A stretch of DNA of 64,000 bases, taken from an uncultured Clostridia bacterium (GTDB taxonomy: Bacteria > Bacillota > Clostridia > Peptostreptococcales > Anaerovoracaceae). The position numbers and the translations under genes were made by a program. Of the stretch, positions 8,313 through 17,433 are shown in pieces (within the stretch, counting starts at the first letter, position 1; the number at the start of each line of letters is the position of its first letter). The stretch spans positions 162,364 through 226,363 of the forward strand of contig CAKQMV010000001.1 of the NCBI GenBank assembly GCA_934255135.1. Reading direction: 5' to 3'. Under the pieces are notes generated by a model that did not search any database, had not been told where the DNA came from, and was given only the letters and a program-made list of their open reading frames with translations.

Positions 8313-9128
8313 ATGAACAATAGACTATTACTAGTAAACGATGTATCGGGTTATGGCAGAGTTTCAAGCTTTGCCATGACGCCGATTCTGGCAACGTATG
8401 GCTTCCACCCTTACCTGCTGCCGACAGGACTTGTATCGAATACTCTCGATTACGGTAAATCGGTTATTCTTGATACAACTGATTTCATGAGGGATGCAAT
8501 TGAGAAGTGGAACGAGCTTGGCTTCAGCTTTCCTGTAATCTGTACAGGCTTTATTAATTCAGACAAGCAGGTTGATATAATTAGTGACCTTATTGATTCA
8601 CAGGATGATCCTTTTGTGCTTGTGGATCCGATTATGGCAGATTCCGGAGAGCTTTATGACAATATGTATCCTGGTGCCATTGAATGTAATCGAAAGCTTG
8701 CATCTAAGGCAGATATAATAATTCCGAACTTCACAGAAGCCACTCTTATGAGCGGGATGTATGAAGGAAGAGAAACGCTTTTGGCCGAGGAATATGTGAA
8801 GCTTGCCCACGCGATGAGTCAGTTCGGCTGCAAGGCGGTTGTAATTACAAGCTGCAGACTCGATGACGGAAGATGCTTCAATCTACTGTACAGACCTGAG
8901 GTTTCAGACGAGCCGGAATTTCTGTTCTATGACGAGGTTCCGTGCAGCTTCATAGGAACGGGAGATATTTTTTCAGCAGTTCTTATATCTGAGATTATGA
9001 AAGGATCTGATCTTGCAGATGCAGTAAACAGAGCTGGTTCCTTTGTTGCAGAGGTAATCACCGCCAATGCAGACAATCCTGATCACTTTGATATCTATCT
9101 TGAGGGCTCGCTTCGCAGCCTTTTGTGA
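8313..9128 (+). CDS. Pyridoxal/pyridoxamine kinase (PfkB-like ribokinase fold)
   Basis: 271 residues. The start LLLVNDVSGYGRVSSFAMTPIL with the GYGR loop, the DPIMADSGELY block (about residues 107-117) and the C-terminal anion hole GTGDIFSAVL (about 213-222) are typical of pyridoxal kinases of the PdxY/PdxK group. They phosphorylate B6 vitamers with ATP; some members act on hydroxymethylpyrimidine. It starts 29 bp after the 6812 gene, with AAGAGGGAAT as ribosome site, and is likely cotranscribed. The exact substrate cannot be read from sequence, so I give no symbol. Confidence 0.88.
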   Translation: MNNRLLLVNDVSGYGRVSSFAMTPILATYGFHPYLLPTGLVSNTLDYGKSVILDTTDFMRDAIEKWNELGFSFPVICTGFINSDKQVDIISDLIDSQDDPFVLVDPIMADSGELYDNMYPGAIECNRKLASKADIIIPNFTEATLMSGMYEGRETLLAEEYVKLAHAMSQFGCKAVVITSCRLDDGRCFNLLYRPEVSDEPEFLFYDEVPCSFIGTGDIFSAVLISEIMKGSDLADAVNRAGSFVAEVITANADNPDHFDIYLEGSLRSLL

Positions 9129-9203
9129 TGATAGGTTCACTTTATATTGAATCATATATGTGTTATCATTTCTCTATTAAGTATCTATATATAGGAGGTT
9201 TTC

Positions 9204-12200
9204 ATGAGAACAGACAGAGACAAGCGTTCAGACAATGAGAGAGATATTGACGATTTCCTCTCACAGTTTGACACGCCGGTTGAGGATTTGGATACGAATG
9301 TCGACAGATATCTCGAGACTCCAGATTCGTCGCGTTCAGTTTCTGAGAGAAGAGCCGATGCTACTTCACATGCAGCATCACCTTCTGACGAATATGCACG
9401 CGCAAGAAACGAACGAAGTACAGGAAGGGCTTCATCGCATCAGCATTCTGCTGAGAGTCATACAAGCAGTGATGCTAAGTCTGAAGTGAAGTCTAAGCGC
9501 AGAGTTAACAAGAAGGTAAAGGCTGCTAAGGCTTCTAGGAAGTCAGGTAAATCATCAGATGGCAGCAGATTAAGTTCACTTAAGGCAAGACTTTTCCTTA
9601 AGGAGAACCCTTACTACTCTCCTTCTGAAGGCGAATATGTAATTGTTAACGGCAAGAAGCACAAGAACAAGCCATATAAGTTCAGCTTCAAGAAGCTGAT
9701 TCTTGACTGCATCGGACTTGGCCTTATTATGTGTCTATGTGCTTTCATTTATGCTTTTGTAATTATCAGCCTTGCACCGAAGATCAACGCAAGCGATATT
9801 TATGACGCAATTGAGCAGAGCTCACTCATATATGATGACCAGGGTAAGGAAATAGACTCGGTATACTACAGCCAGGATCGTACTCTAGTTAAATATGAGG
9901 ACTGCCCTGAGGATCTTGTCAACGCATTCGTTTCACTCGAGGATAAGACCTTCTGGAAGCATCACGGCTTCAACTGGACACGTATGGCTGGAGCAGTTGT
10001 AAGCTCAGTTACCGGTGGAGGCAGAATTTCAGGTACAAGTACAATCACACAGCAGCTGGCACGTAACGTTTACCTTGCTGACATCAAGAGTGAACGAAGC
10101 ATCAGCCGTAAGGTTCTTGAGATGTACTACGCAGCTCAGATTGAGAAGTGTCTGTCCAAGGAAGAGATTATTGAGGCATATATGAACACAATCTATCTTG
10201 GATTCGGATGCTATGGTGTAGATGCTGCAGCTCACGCGTACTATTCTAAGGACGTTAAGGATCTGACACTCGAGCAGTGTGCTTCACTTGCTGCACTTCC
10301 ACAGGCGCCGGATACATATGCCCTCATTCAGTATGTCGATGATGCTAACTTAAGTGATACTGCAACGAATATTATCGTTCGTGACCCTGATACATATGTT
10401 GCTAACGATGTTTCCAAGGATAGAAGAGATCTGTGCCTCACTCTTATGAAGGATCAGGGCTATATCTCTGAAGCACAGTATAAGGAGGCTTATGGTAAGG
10501 ATCTTATCGACTTTATTAAGCCTACTATTGATTCAGGAAACCAGAACTATGCATACTTCCATGAGTATGTAATTGATCAGGTTGTTGATGGACTTATGGA
10601 GAAGTATAACCTTTCAGCTGAGGATGCTGAGTCAATGGTATATACTAAGGGACTTAAGATTTATTCAACTCTTGACCAGACTGCACAGAAGACAGTTGTT
10701 AAGGAGTTTAAGAACTCAGCTAACTTCCCTTCTATCGTAAACATCAGATATGACAGCAACAACAATATCGTATCCAATTATGGTGAGGTTCTGCTGTATG
10801 ATTACGATAATTTCTTCAACAGCAAGCATGAGTTCAAGTTCAAGTCAGGCGAGGTTAAGGTTAATGATGATGGCTCTGTAACTGTTAAGCGTGGTAACAG
10901 ACTCAACATCTATACAACAGAATATGATGGAACTACAGATTACAGTCTTGAGTTCAAGCCAACTTATGTAAATGAGGATACTCTATACACTTACTCAGGT
11001 GGATATATCAACATCCCTGCTGAGTATAAGAAGCTTGATTCAAATGACAACCTTGTAATTGATGCTTCATATTTCAAGGATTACCCTGACACATGGAAGA
11101 TTAATGGCAGCAAGGTTACAATTACTGAGAACGGTTATACTCTTACACCTAAGACTATTCAGCCACAGGCTGCAATGACAATCGTTGGTGTAGGTACAGG
11201 TGAAGTTAAGGCTATGGTCGGAGGTAGAACAAGCAAGGGTCAGAGACTCTATAATAGAGCACTTAACCCTCGTCAGCCTGGATCATCAATCAAGCCTCTG
11301 GCTGTATACGGAGCTGCACTTCAGAAGAGCTTTGACCTTCAGGCTCAGGGTAAGAAGTGGACTTATCAGGACTTCGGATATGACAGTCAGGGAGCACGTG
11401 GCTACGGAGACTACATGACAGCTTCTTCAACTGTTGTCGATGAGAGAATGGTTGTTGACGGTAAGGAATGGCCTACTAACGCAGGTGGTGGACACTCAGG
11501 AGCAATTACATTCAGAAGAGCACTCCAGCAGTCTATCAACACGTGTGCCGTTAAGATTCAGCTTCAGGTTGGAACAGATTATTCAATGCAGATGCTTGAG
11601 AAATTTGGACTTTCAACTCTTGTAACTGCAGCTGATAACCCAGAAGTAAACGATGAGAACACTGCATCACTTGCACTTGGTGGTATGACTAAGGGTGCTA
11701 TCCCTCTTGAGATGGCTCTTGCTTATGCATCATTCCCTGCTGGTGGTACAAGAAATTCTGCAATCGCATTTACTAAGGTTGTAGACTCTAAGGGTAAGAC
11801 AATCCTTACATCTAAGTCAGAAGAGACTAAGGTAATGGATGAAGGTGTTGCATGGATTATGACAGACATCCTTAAGTCTGTAGTATCTAAGGGTATCGGT
11901 TACCCTGCTGCTATCAGCGGTGTTCAGGCCGGTGGTAAGACAGGTACAACAACAGACCAGTTCGATATTTGGTTCGACGGATTCACTCCTAAGTACGCAG
12001 CAGCACTCTGGATTGGAACAGACGTTAATCTCGAGCTTTCAACAATGTCGGGAACAGCAGCTTCATTATGGGGTAAGATCATGAATCAGATTCCTGCGGC
12101 TAAGACTGGAACCTATAAGGAGAAGCCTGATGATGTAATTTCAACCGGTGGTGAATATTACACTAAGGGCACCGAGAATGGCAGAACTAACTATAAGGGT

Positions 12201-12449
12201 GGAAGCAATAAGGATAAGAATAAAGATAAAGATTCTAACGGCAACGATAAACCAGCTGTAAAGCCTGATGACAATAACAACGGTGGCGGTAATAAACCTG
12301 GCGGCGGCGGTGATAACCCTGGCGGTGGTGGTGATAACCCTGGCGGCGGCGGTGATAACCCTGGCGGCGGCGGTGATAACCCTGGCGGTGGCGGTGATAA
12401 CCCTGGCGGCGGCGGTGAGACCGGTGGTGAAAGCGGTCAGAATCTGTAA
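9204..12449 (+). CDS. Class A penicillin-binding protein (PBP1A type) with Gly-rich repeat tail
   Basis: 1081 residues. The cytoplasmic N-terminus (about 160 residues) is Ser/Arg/Lys rich; one membrane helix follows (about 170-194). The glycosyltransferase 51 domain shows SLEDKTFWKHHGFNW (catalytic Glu near 247), STITQQLARN and KEEIIEAYMNTIYLG. The transpeptidase domain has SSIK (about 694), SINT (about 777) and KTGT (about 912), the three active-site motifs. The enzyme polymerises lipid II and cross-links peptidoglycan outside the membrane. The last 90 residues are a hydrophilic tail with six NPGGGGD-type repeats. A good GGAGG precedes the ATG. A terminator follows at 12506. Confidence 0.96.
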   Translation: MRTDRDKRSDNERDIDDFLSQFDTPVEDLDTNVDRYLETPDSSRSVSERRADATSHAASPSDEYARARNERSTGRASSHQHSAESHTSSDAKSEVKSKRRVNKKVKAAKASRKSGKSSDGSRLSSLKARLFLKENPYYSPSEGEYVIVNGKKHKNKPYKFSFKKLILDCIGLGLIMCLCAFIYAFVIISLAPKINASDIYDAIEQSSLIYDDQGKEIDSVYYSQDRTLVKYEDCPEDLVNAFVSLEDKTFWKHHGFNWTRMAGAVVSSVTGGGRISGTSTITQQLARNVYLADIKSERSISRKVLEMYYAAQIEKCLSKEEIIEAYMNTIYLGFGCYGVDAAAHAYYSKDVKDLTLEQCASLAALPQAPDTYALIQYVDDANLSDTATNIIVRDPDTYVANDVSKDRRDLCLTLMKDQGYISEAQYKEAYGKDLIDFIKPTIDSGNQNYAYFHEYVIDQVVDGLMEKYNLSAEDAESMVYTKGLKIYSTLDQTAQKTVVKEFKNSANFPSIVNIRYDSNNNIVSNYGEVLLYDYDNFFNSKHEFKFKSGEVKVNDDGSVTVKRGNRLNIYTTEYDGTTDYSLEFKPTYVNEDTLYTYSGGYINIPAEYKKLDSNDNLVIDASYFKDYPDTWKINGSKVTITENGYTLTPKTIQPQAAMTIVGVGTGEVKAMVGGRTSKGQRLYNRALNPRQPGSSIKPLAVYGAALQKSFDLQAQGKKWTYQDFGYDSQGARGYGDYMTASSTVVDERMVVDGKEWPTNAGGGHSGAITFRRALQQSINTCAVKIQLQVGTDYSMQMLEKFGLSTLVTAADNPEVNDENTASLALGGMTKGAIPLEMALAYASFPAGGTRNSAIAFTKVVDSKGKTILTSKSEETKVMDEGVAWIMTDILKSVVSKGIGYPAAISGVQAGGKTGTTTDQFDIWFDGFTPKYAAALWIGTDVNLELSTMSGTAASLWGKIMNQIPAAKTGTYKEKPDDVISTGGEYYTKGTENGRTNYKGGSNKDKNKDKDSNGNDKPAVKPDDNNNGGGNKPGGGGDNPGGGGDNPGGGGDNPGGGGDNPGGGGDNPGGGGETGGESGQNL
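12297..12419 (+). repeat. 21-bp tandem repeat encoding NPGGGGD units
   Basis: About six copies of a 21-bp unit (CCTGGCGGCGGCGGTGATAA-type) lie in the 3' end of the PBP gene. Units differ at third positions (GGC/GGT). Because 21 is a multiple of three, copy-number change would lengthen or shorten the surface tail without a frameshift. Confidence 0.95.
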
Positions 12450-12505
12450 ATGCCTGCCTCAGCTACACATCTACTAATACATCTACTAATATAGATACAG
12501 ATTAC

Positions 12506-12536
12506 AGAGGAGCTTTTCTAAGGCTCCTCTTTTCTT
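12506..12536 (+). terminator. Intrinsic terminator after the PBP gene
   Basis: Stem AGAGGAGC / GCTCCTCT (8 bp) with a 9-nt loop, followed by TTTTCTT. It closes the 6812-12449 gene group and separates it from the symporter. Confidence 0.92.
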
Positions 12537-12708
12537 ATACTGCATATTGTGTATTAATTTCGAAACAAGCACATTATGTACGTAATTTAGTTCTTTGTGA
12601 AGGTTTTGTGATCGCACATTCATATTGACAACACAATGCAGATATTCTATAATCTACTCGTCTAACAAGATGAAGTTTATTCGTTATACTAAATATGGAG
12701 GTATTAAT

Positions 12709-14115
12709 ATGGAACAAGAAAAGAAAGCCGGCCAGTTTAATTCCAATTTTGGATTTCTTATGGCATGTCTTGGTTCAGCTGTAGGTCTTGGTAACCTATG
12801 GTCATTCCCTTACAAGCTAGGAACTGCAGGAGGATTCGCTTTCCTTCTCGTATACGTTGTTCTTTGCGTAGTAGTTGGTTATCCACTTATCCTCTCAGAG
12901 GTTGCTCTCGGACGTAAGTCACAGAAGGCTGCTGTAGAGGCTTATGCAAGTGTTAAGCCAGCATTCAAGTTCAACGGTGTACTTCAGACAGCAGTACCTT
13001 TCCTTCTGATCTGCTTCTACTGCACATTCGGAGGATACATCACTAAGTACCTCGTTGCTTCAACAGCTGGTCTTTTCTCAGCTAACGCAACACTTAACAC
13101 AATCGACCCAACTGAGTATTTCGCACAGTCACTACTCAGCAACGGTACAGCAGCACTTCCTTGGATGATCGCATACCTTGCACTTACATTCATCATCATC
13201 CTCGGAGGAGTATCAGGTGGTATCGAGAAGTTCTGTAAGTATGCTATGCCAGCACTCTTCGTAATGCTCGTTATCATCGTAATCAGATCATGCACACTCC
13301 CAGGAGCTGGCGCTGGTCTAAGCTTCCTCTTCAAGCCTGATTTCTCAGTATTCTCAACACCACAGGGAATATTTGATACATTCAAGTTTGCAGGTGGACA
13401 GATGTTCTTCTCACTTTCACTTTCATCAGGTTGTCTGATTGCTTACGGTTCATACCTCAGCCAGGACGAGAACCTTGAGAAGGACTCAGTATTTATCGCA
13501 GTAGGTGACTCACTCGTAGCTGTTCTTGCTGGTATGGCTATCATGCCTGCAGTATTCTCATTCGGACTTGAGGCTGGAGCTGGTCCTTCACTTCTGTTCG
13601 TAACAATGACTACTGTATTCCAGTCACTTGGATTCACAGGAAGAATTCTTGCTTTCCTATTCTGGCTTCTAGTATTCTTCGCAGCACTCTCATCATCAAT
13701 CGGTATGATGCAGGCTGGTATCGCTGCACTTCTTGATGCTCAGATCAAGGCTGGTAAGAACCCTAACACTCTCCTGATGTCAGGTATCATGACACTCGTT
13801 GCTCTTGTTGGTAACACAATGACTACACTTGACTGTCTCGGAGCTGCTCCTACAATGCAGTGGTTCCACATCCTTGGACAGCCTGACGTACTCGACGTTT
13901 GGGACGCTATCGCAGAGGGTATCCTAATGCCACTCACAGGACTCATCATGGCAATCCTCCTCGGATGGGTTGCACCTCACTACATCGACGACGAGGTAAT
14001 GAAGGGTTCACAGTTCAAGTCAAAGGGACTTTACAATGTTTGTATCAAGTACGTAGGACCAGTATTCATGGCTCTTATCGTTTACTCACAGATCACAACA
14101 TTCTTCGTTAAGTAA
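12709..14115 (+). CDS. SNF (NSS)-family Na+-dependent amino-acid transporter
   Basis: 468 residues from the ATG at 12709, preceded by GGAGG. The first helix holds GSAVGLGNLWSFPYKLGTAGGFAF, the unwound TM1 segment that binds Na+ and substrate in neurotransmitter:sodium symporters such as LeuT. About eleven to twelve hydrophobic segments follow, with the family FFSLSLSSGCLIAYGSY block in TM6-7. It imports an amino acid with Na+; the substrate is not evident. It is a single-gene unit between two terminators. Codon use is strongly biased to a few codons (TCA, CTC, ATC), which suggests high expression. Confidence 0.93.
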   Translation: MEQEKKAGQFNSNFGFLMACLGSAVGLGNLWSFPYKLGTAGGFAFLLVYVVLCVVVGYPLILSEVALGRKSQKAAVEAYASVKPAFKFNGVLQTAVPFLLICFYCTFGGYITKYLVASTAGLFSANATLNTIDPTEYFAQSLLSNGTAALPWMIAYLALTFIIILGGVSGGIEKFCKYAMPALFVMLVIIVIRSCTLPGAGAGLSFLFKPDFSVFSTPQGIFDTFKFAGGQMFFSLSLSSGCLIAYGSYLSQDENLEKDSVFIAVGDSLVAVLAGMAIMPAVFSFGLEAGAGPSLLFVTMTTVFQSLGFTGRILAFLFWLLVFFAALSSSIGMMQAGIAALLDAQIKAGKNPNTLLMSGIMTLVALVGNTMTTLDCLGAAPTMQWFHILGQPDVLDVWDAIAEGILMPLTGLIMAILLGWVAPHYIDDEVMKGSQFKSKGLYNVCIKYVGPVFMALIVYSQITTFFVK

Positions 14116-14173
14116 TAACGAAATTATTTAACTAAACAAATTCATTAATGAATAAACTTGTTCTAGAGAGAGG

Positions 14174-14195
14174 CCCGGCGTAAGCCGGGTTCTTT
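14174..14195 (+). terminator. Intrinsic terminator after the SNF transporter
   Basis: Stem CCCGGC / GCCGGG with a GTAA loop, then TTCTTTCT. It lies 58 bp after the stop. A weaker U-run on the other strand makes it possibly bidirectional. Confidence 0.85.
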
Positions 14196-14412
14196 CTATG
14201 TCTGAAATCTCCTTGTCTTGAATAATCTGTGATATATAGCTCCCCTCTCACGATTAAATGCCTATCTATAAAAGCCATATTTTGATTCTCACGGAATTTT
14301 ACCGTCTCGACGACTAGTTGTTCATTTTGGCAATCTTCCACTCTTAAAACGCAAATTTAAGGGTTCATAGAAATCCGTCCGATACGATACGTTTCCCTAC
14401 TCAAATTTAACA
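14196..14412. other. Unassigned gap between two terminators
   Basis: No convincing gene. A minus-strand reading frame (start GTG near 14341) runs through the terminator hairpin and has no ribosome site. On the minus strand AAATTT...GGG at about 14394-14408 can pair with CCC...AAATTT at about 14354-14365, enclosing a GTATC-rich loop, so a structured RNA is conceivable. Nothing firm can be said. Confidence 0.35.
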
Positions 14413-14456
14413 GCAAAATAAAGTACCGGCCTATCATTTCTGACCGACCGGTACTT
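14413..14456 (-). terminator. Intrinsic terminator of the flavodiiron gene
   Basis: On the minus strand AAGTACCGG pairs with CCGGTACTT across an 18-nt loop and is followed by TATTTTGC. It lies 22 bp after the flavodiiron stop. Confidence 0.88.
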
Positions 14457-14477
14457 CGTAAACCTTATTTATTCTGA

Positions 14478-15632
14478 TTACTTCATCTCTTCTGCGAGGG
14501 CATTAATCTGCTCACGAACGTCTCCGTTCACTCCACCATGAATTGTTACAGTGTTCTCAGCGAACTCGATGTTCTTCAGGCCCTCGAGCATACCTCTCAT
14601 CTTCTTAGCAGCGATTGGAGCCCATGCACCGTTCTCAACGAAAGCGATCTTTCTGTTCTGATATCCGTGATCTGCAAGGTGGCAGATGAAATCGTTCATG
14701 AATGGGAAAATTCCGCCGTTGTAAGTTGTAGTAGCTAGGATAAGCTTGCCGTATCTGAATGCATCCTCAATAACCTCTGCCATATCGTCTCTTGCAAGGT
14801 CTGATACTGCAACATTAGGGCAGCCCTTCTCCTCAAGTGCCTTAGCAAGCTCCATAACGGCCTTCTTAGTGTTTCCGTAAACCGAAGTGTAAGCGATTGT
14901 AACACCCTCAGTCTCAACACCGTATGATGACCATGTGTTATAAAGATCAATATAGTGTCCGAGGTTCTCGTCGAGAACAGGTCCGTGAAGTGGGCAGATT
15001 CTCTCTATATCAAGAGAAGAAGCCTTCTTAAGTAGATTCTGCACCTGAACTCCGAACTTGCCTACAATGCCGAAATAATAGCGTCTGGCCTCACATGCCC
15101 AGTCATCATCCTCTACGTCATTAGCACCGAACTTACCGAAGCCGTCAGCTGAGAAAAGAGTCTTAGTCTTTGACTCGTAAGTTACCATTACTTCTGGCCA
15201 GTGAACCATTGGTGCAGCTACGAAATTAAGAACGTGGTTTCCAAGCTCTAGAGAATCTCCCTCCTTGATAACGATTCCCCTGCCGAGGTAATCCTTACCA
15301 TAGAACTTGTTAAGCATAACGAAAGCCTTATCTGATGCTACAACTGAAGCACTCTCGTACTTCTCAAGGAAATCAACAAGGCTACCTGAGTGGTCAGGCT
15401 CCATGTGCTGAACTACGATGTAGTCAGGAGTTCTGCCATCAAGAACCTTCTCGATGTTATCAAGCCACTCTGCAGTGAATCCAGAATCAACAGAATCCAT
15501 TACAGCAATTTTATCATCAACGATCACATATGAGTTGTAAGCCATTCCTTCAGGAACAACATACTGACCCTCAAAAAGGTCGATTTCGTGATCGTTTACA
15601 CCAACGTTGAAAATTGAATCAGTAATCTTCAT
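14478..15632 (-). CDS. FprA-type flavodiiron protein
   Basis: 384 residues from the ATG at 15632, with GGAGGA upstream. The N-terminal metallo-beta-lactamase domain carries the diiron motif HMEPDH (HxExDH, about residues 76-81) with later His ligands in APMVHWPE and PLHGPV. The C-terminal flavodoxin domain (from about residue 250) has the FMN loop TSVYGNTKKA. Flavodiiron proteins reduce O2 or NO to water or N2O in anaerobes, using electrons from rubredoxin. No rubredoxin gene is adjacent. It is a single gene behind its own terminator; role in O2 defence is inferred from the family. Confidence 0.95.
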   Translation of the reverse strand: MKITDSIFNVGVNDHEIDLFEGQYVVPEGMAYNSYVIVDDKIAVMDSVDSGFTAEWLDNIEKVLDGRTPDYIVVQHMEPDHSGSLVDFLEKYESASVVASDKAFVMLNKFYGKDYLGRGIVIKEGDSLELGNHVLNFVAAPMVHWPEVMVTYESKTKTLFSADGFGKFGANDVEDDDWACEARRYYFGIVGKFGVQVQNLLKKASSLDIERICPLHGPVLDENLGHYIDLYNTWSSYGVETEGVTIAYTSVYGNTKKAVMELAKALEEKGCPNVAVSDLARDDMAEVIEDAFRYGKLILATTTYNGGIFPFMNDFICHLADHGYQNRKIAFVENGAWAPIAAKKMRGMLEGLKNIEFAENTVTIHGGVNGDVREQINALAEEMK

Positions 15633-15674
15633 ATTATCCTCCATAATAAAAAATATTGTGATTAAATATTGGAT

Positions 15675-16748
15675 TTATAAATTTGTATAGAACAAACCTG
15701 TAGCAAGCTGAACCAGGATTGAAACAAGTGAAATGCTCACCCAGCAAGTGAAGCCCATGATAATCGGCTTACCGCCCTTCTTAACAAGCTCAACAATGTT
15801 GGTGTTAAGTCCGATAGCACACATAGCCATCGCAATAAAGAACTTGGCAAGCCACTTCATACATGTTACAAAAGAGCCCATATAAAATGTTGTAAAGCCA
15901 GACTCAGGCATCACGCCCACAACAGTAGTTATAATCGAAGCGATGATGAAATAAATAATAAAGAACGGGAATACCTTCTTGAAGCTGAAGCTTCCGCCCT
16001 CCTCTGACCTGCTCTCCTTCTTCGCGCGGTAGATCGAAAGAACCAGCGTAATCGGAATGATAGCAAGTGTTCTTGTTAGCTTAACTGTGATTGCAGCCGA
16101 GAGGATTCCCTCAGTTCCGAAGATACCCTCCGCTGTCGATGCTGCCGCTGTTACTGAAGATGTGTCATTAACGGCTGTGCCGGCAAAAACGGCGAAGCCT
16201 TCACTTCCGAACCCGATGGCATGCCCGAGCGTCGGGAATATAAGTGCGGCGAGAACATTAAAAAGGAAGATTACAGATATTGACTGTGCAATCTCCTTGT
16301 CATTAGCGCCGATTACAGGTGCGGTTGCAGCAATTGCAGAACCTCCACAGATTGATGAACCTACACCGATAAGTGTTGACACCTTAGAATCCATCTTCAG
16401 AACCTTCATCATAATGAAGGCCATTATAAGTGATGTCGAAATTGTCGATACAATTACAGGAAGACTCTTGCTTCCTACAGTTAGAATTGTTCCGAGATTC
16501 AGTGAGAATCCAAGAATAATTACTGCATACTGAAGAATCTTCTTTGATGTGAACTTGATACCGTCCTTAAATGTCTCGCTAGGTGCAAGATCCGCTTTCA
16601 CAAGAGTTACAAGCATTCCTATAAGTATTGCGAAGACCGGCGCTCCTACTACATCAAACGATACGCTTCCAAGCTTAAGACCGCTTAAGATAGTCGCAAT
16701 CGCAGCAATAAATGTGCAAATTAATATTCCCGGTACTCTATTCCTCAT
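15675..16748 (-). CDS. YeiH/UPF0324-family putative sulfate exporter
   Basis: About 357 residues with roughly ten membrane helices. The segment LIGVGSSICGGSAIAATAPVIGA (about residues 124-146) is the signature of the YeiH family (Cons_hypoth698), annotated as putative sulfate or sulfonate exporters with little direct evidence. Two ATG codons in tandem (16751, 16748) have only a distant AAAGGAA, so the start is uncertain. It lies between the flavodiiron gene and nrdG on the same strand, with no LysR regulator nearby, unlike the enterobacterial homologue. Confidence 0.87.
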   Translation of the reverse strand: MRNRVPGILICTFIAAIATILSGLKLGSVSFDVVGAPVFAILIGMLVTLVKADLAPSETFKDGIKFTSKKILQYAVIILGFSLNLGTILTVGSKSLPVIVSTISTSLIMAFIMMKVLKMDSKVSTLIGVGSSICGGSAIAATAPVIGANDKEIAQSISVIFLFNVLAALIFPTLGHAIGFGSEGFAVFAGTAVNDTSSVTAAASTAEGIFGTEGILSAAITVKLTRTLAIIPITLVLSIYRAKKESRSEEGGSFSFKKVFPFFIIYFIIASIITTVVGVMPESGFTTFYMGSFVTCMKWLAKFFIAMAMCAIGLNTNIVELVKKGGKPIIMGFTCWVSISLVSILVQLATGLFYTNL

Positions 16749-16828
16749 CATTCTATTATATAATTGTATTCCTTTCGTGATTTTCTTAATAATAAATTAT
16801 TAAAATAAGCTATTAATTATAGCATATA

Positions 16829-17362
16829 TTAGCGCTTGTTCATACCTTCACACATAACAAGATCCCCGCTTTCGCGAGTTTTGTTAAGATCTATGATTCT
16901 CTGGTTCTCAGAACCTCTGAATCTAAGAGTAATATTCTTAAGCTCCTTCTCGAATCTTCCATCAACGAGAATGTCGATCATGCCGAGCATCTCCTCGGTA
17001 AACGGAGTATTGCAGTGTTCACCGGGAGTCAGCAGCCTCTCGTACGTAAAACCGGTGAAAGACCAGATGCTTTTGGCAGGGAAAGCTTCTCTTACTTTAC
17101 GGAGAAAAGGCACGAGTGCCTCCTGGTTCGATGGTTCAAAAGGTTCTCCGCCGAGGATTGTAAGTCCCGAAATATAGCTAGGCTTCAGCATCTCGAGGAT
17201 TTCTTTCTCGGTTTCTTCGGTAAACTCAGTACCGTATTTGAAGTCCCAGGTCTCCGGCTGAAAGCAGTCCTCGCAGCAATTGGTGCAGCCCGACACAAAG
17301 AGTGTGACGCGGACGCCCTCGCCGTTAGCAATATCGCAATTCTTAATCTGACCGTAGTACAT
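16829..17362 (-). CDS. nrdG: Anaerobic ribonucleotide reductase activating enzyme
   Basis: 177 residues. The segment SGCTNCCEDCFQPETW (about residues 24-39) holds the radical-SAM CxxxCxxC cluster motif. TILGGEPF gives the GGE SAM-binding motif. NrdG uses SAM and a [4Fe-4S] cluster to form the glycyl radical on NrdD. The ATG at 17362 has GGAGG upstream. It follows nrdD on the same strand, but an intrinsic terminator lies between them (17388-17420), so its expression probably depends on partial read-through. Confidence 0.96.
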   Translation of the reverse strand: MYYGQIKNCDIANGEGVRVTLFVSGCTNCCEDCFQPETWDFKYGTEFTEETEKEILEMLKPSYISGLTILGGEPFEPSNQEALVPFLRKVREAFPAKSIWSFTGFTYERLLTPGEHCNTPFTEEMLGMIDILVDGRFEKELKNITLRFRGSENQRIIDLNKTRESGDLVMCEGMNKR

Positions 17363-17387
17363 ATATTGTGCCTCCGTGTTTTATCTG

Positions 17388-17420
17388 CAAAAAAGTCTGA
17401 AGCGTGGATGCCTCAGACTT
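17388..17420 (-). terminator. Terminator or attenuator between nrdD and nrdG
   Basis: Minus-strand stem AAGTCTGA / TCAGACTT, 12-nt loop, then TTTTTTGC. It sits in the 72-bp gap of an otherwise clear operon and may set the NrdD:NrdG ratio. Confidence 0.85.
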
Positions 17421-17433
17421 TAATTCATATTTT

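Noticed and set aside
12268..12477. Alternative frame over the PBP tail
   Set aside because: A shadow of the 21-bp repeat; no start context.
14132..14341. 69-codon minus-strand frame between the SNF transporter and flavodiiron gene
   Set aside because: GTG start without a ribosome site; its 3' end is the terminator hairpin; composition not protein-like.
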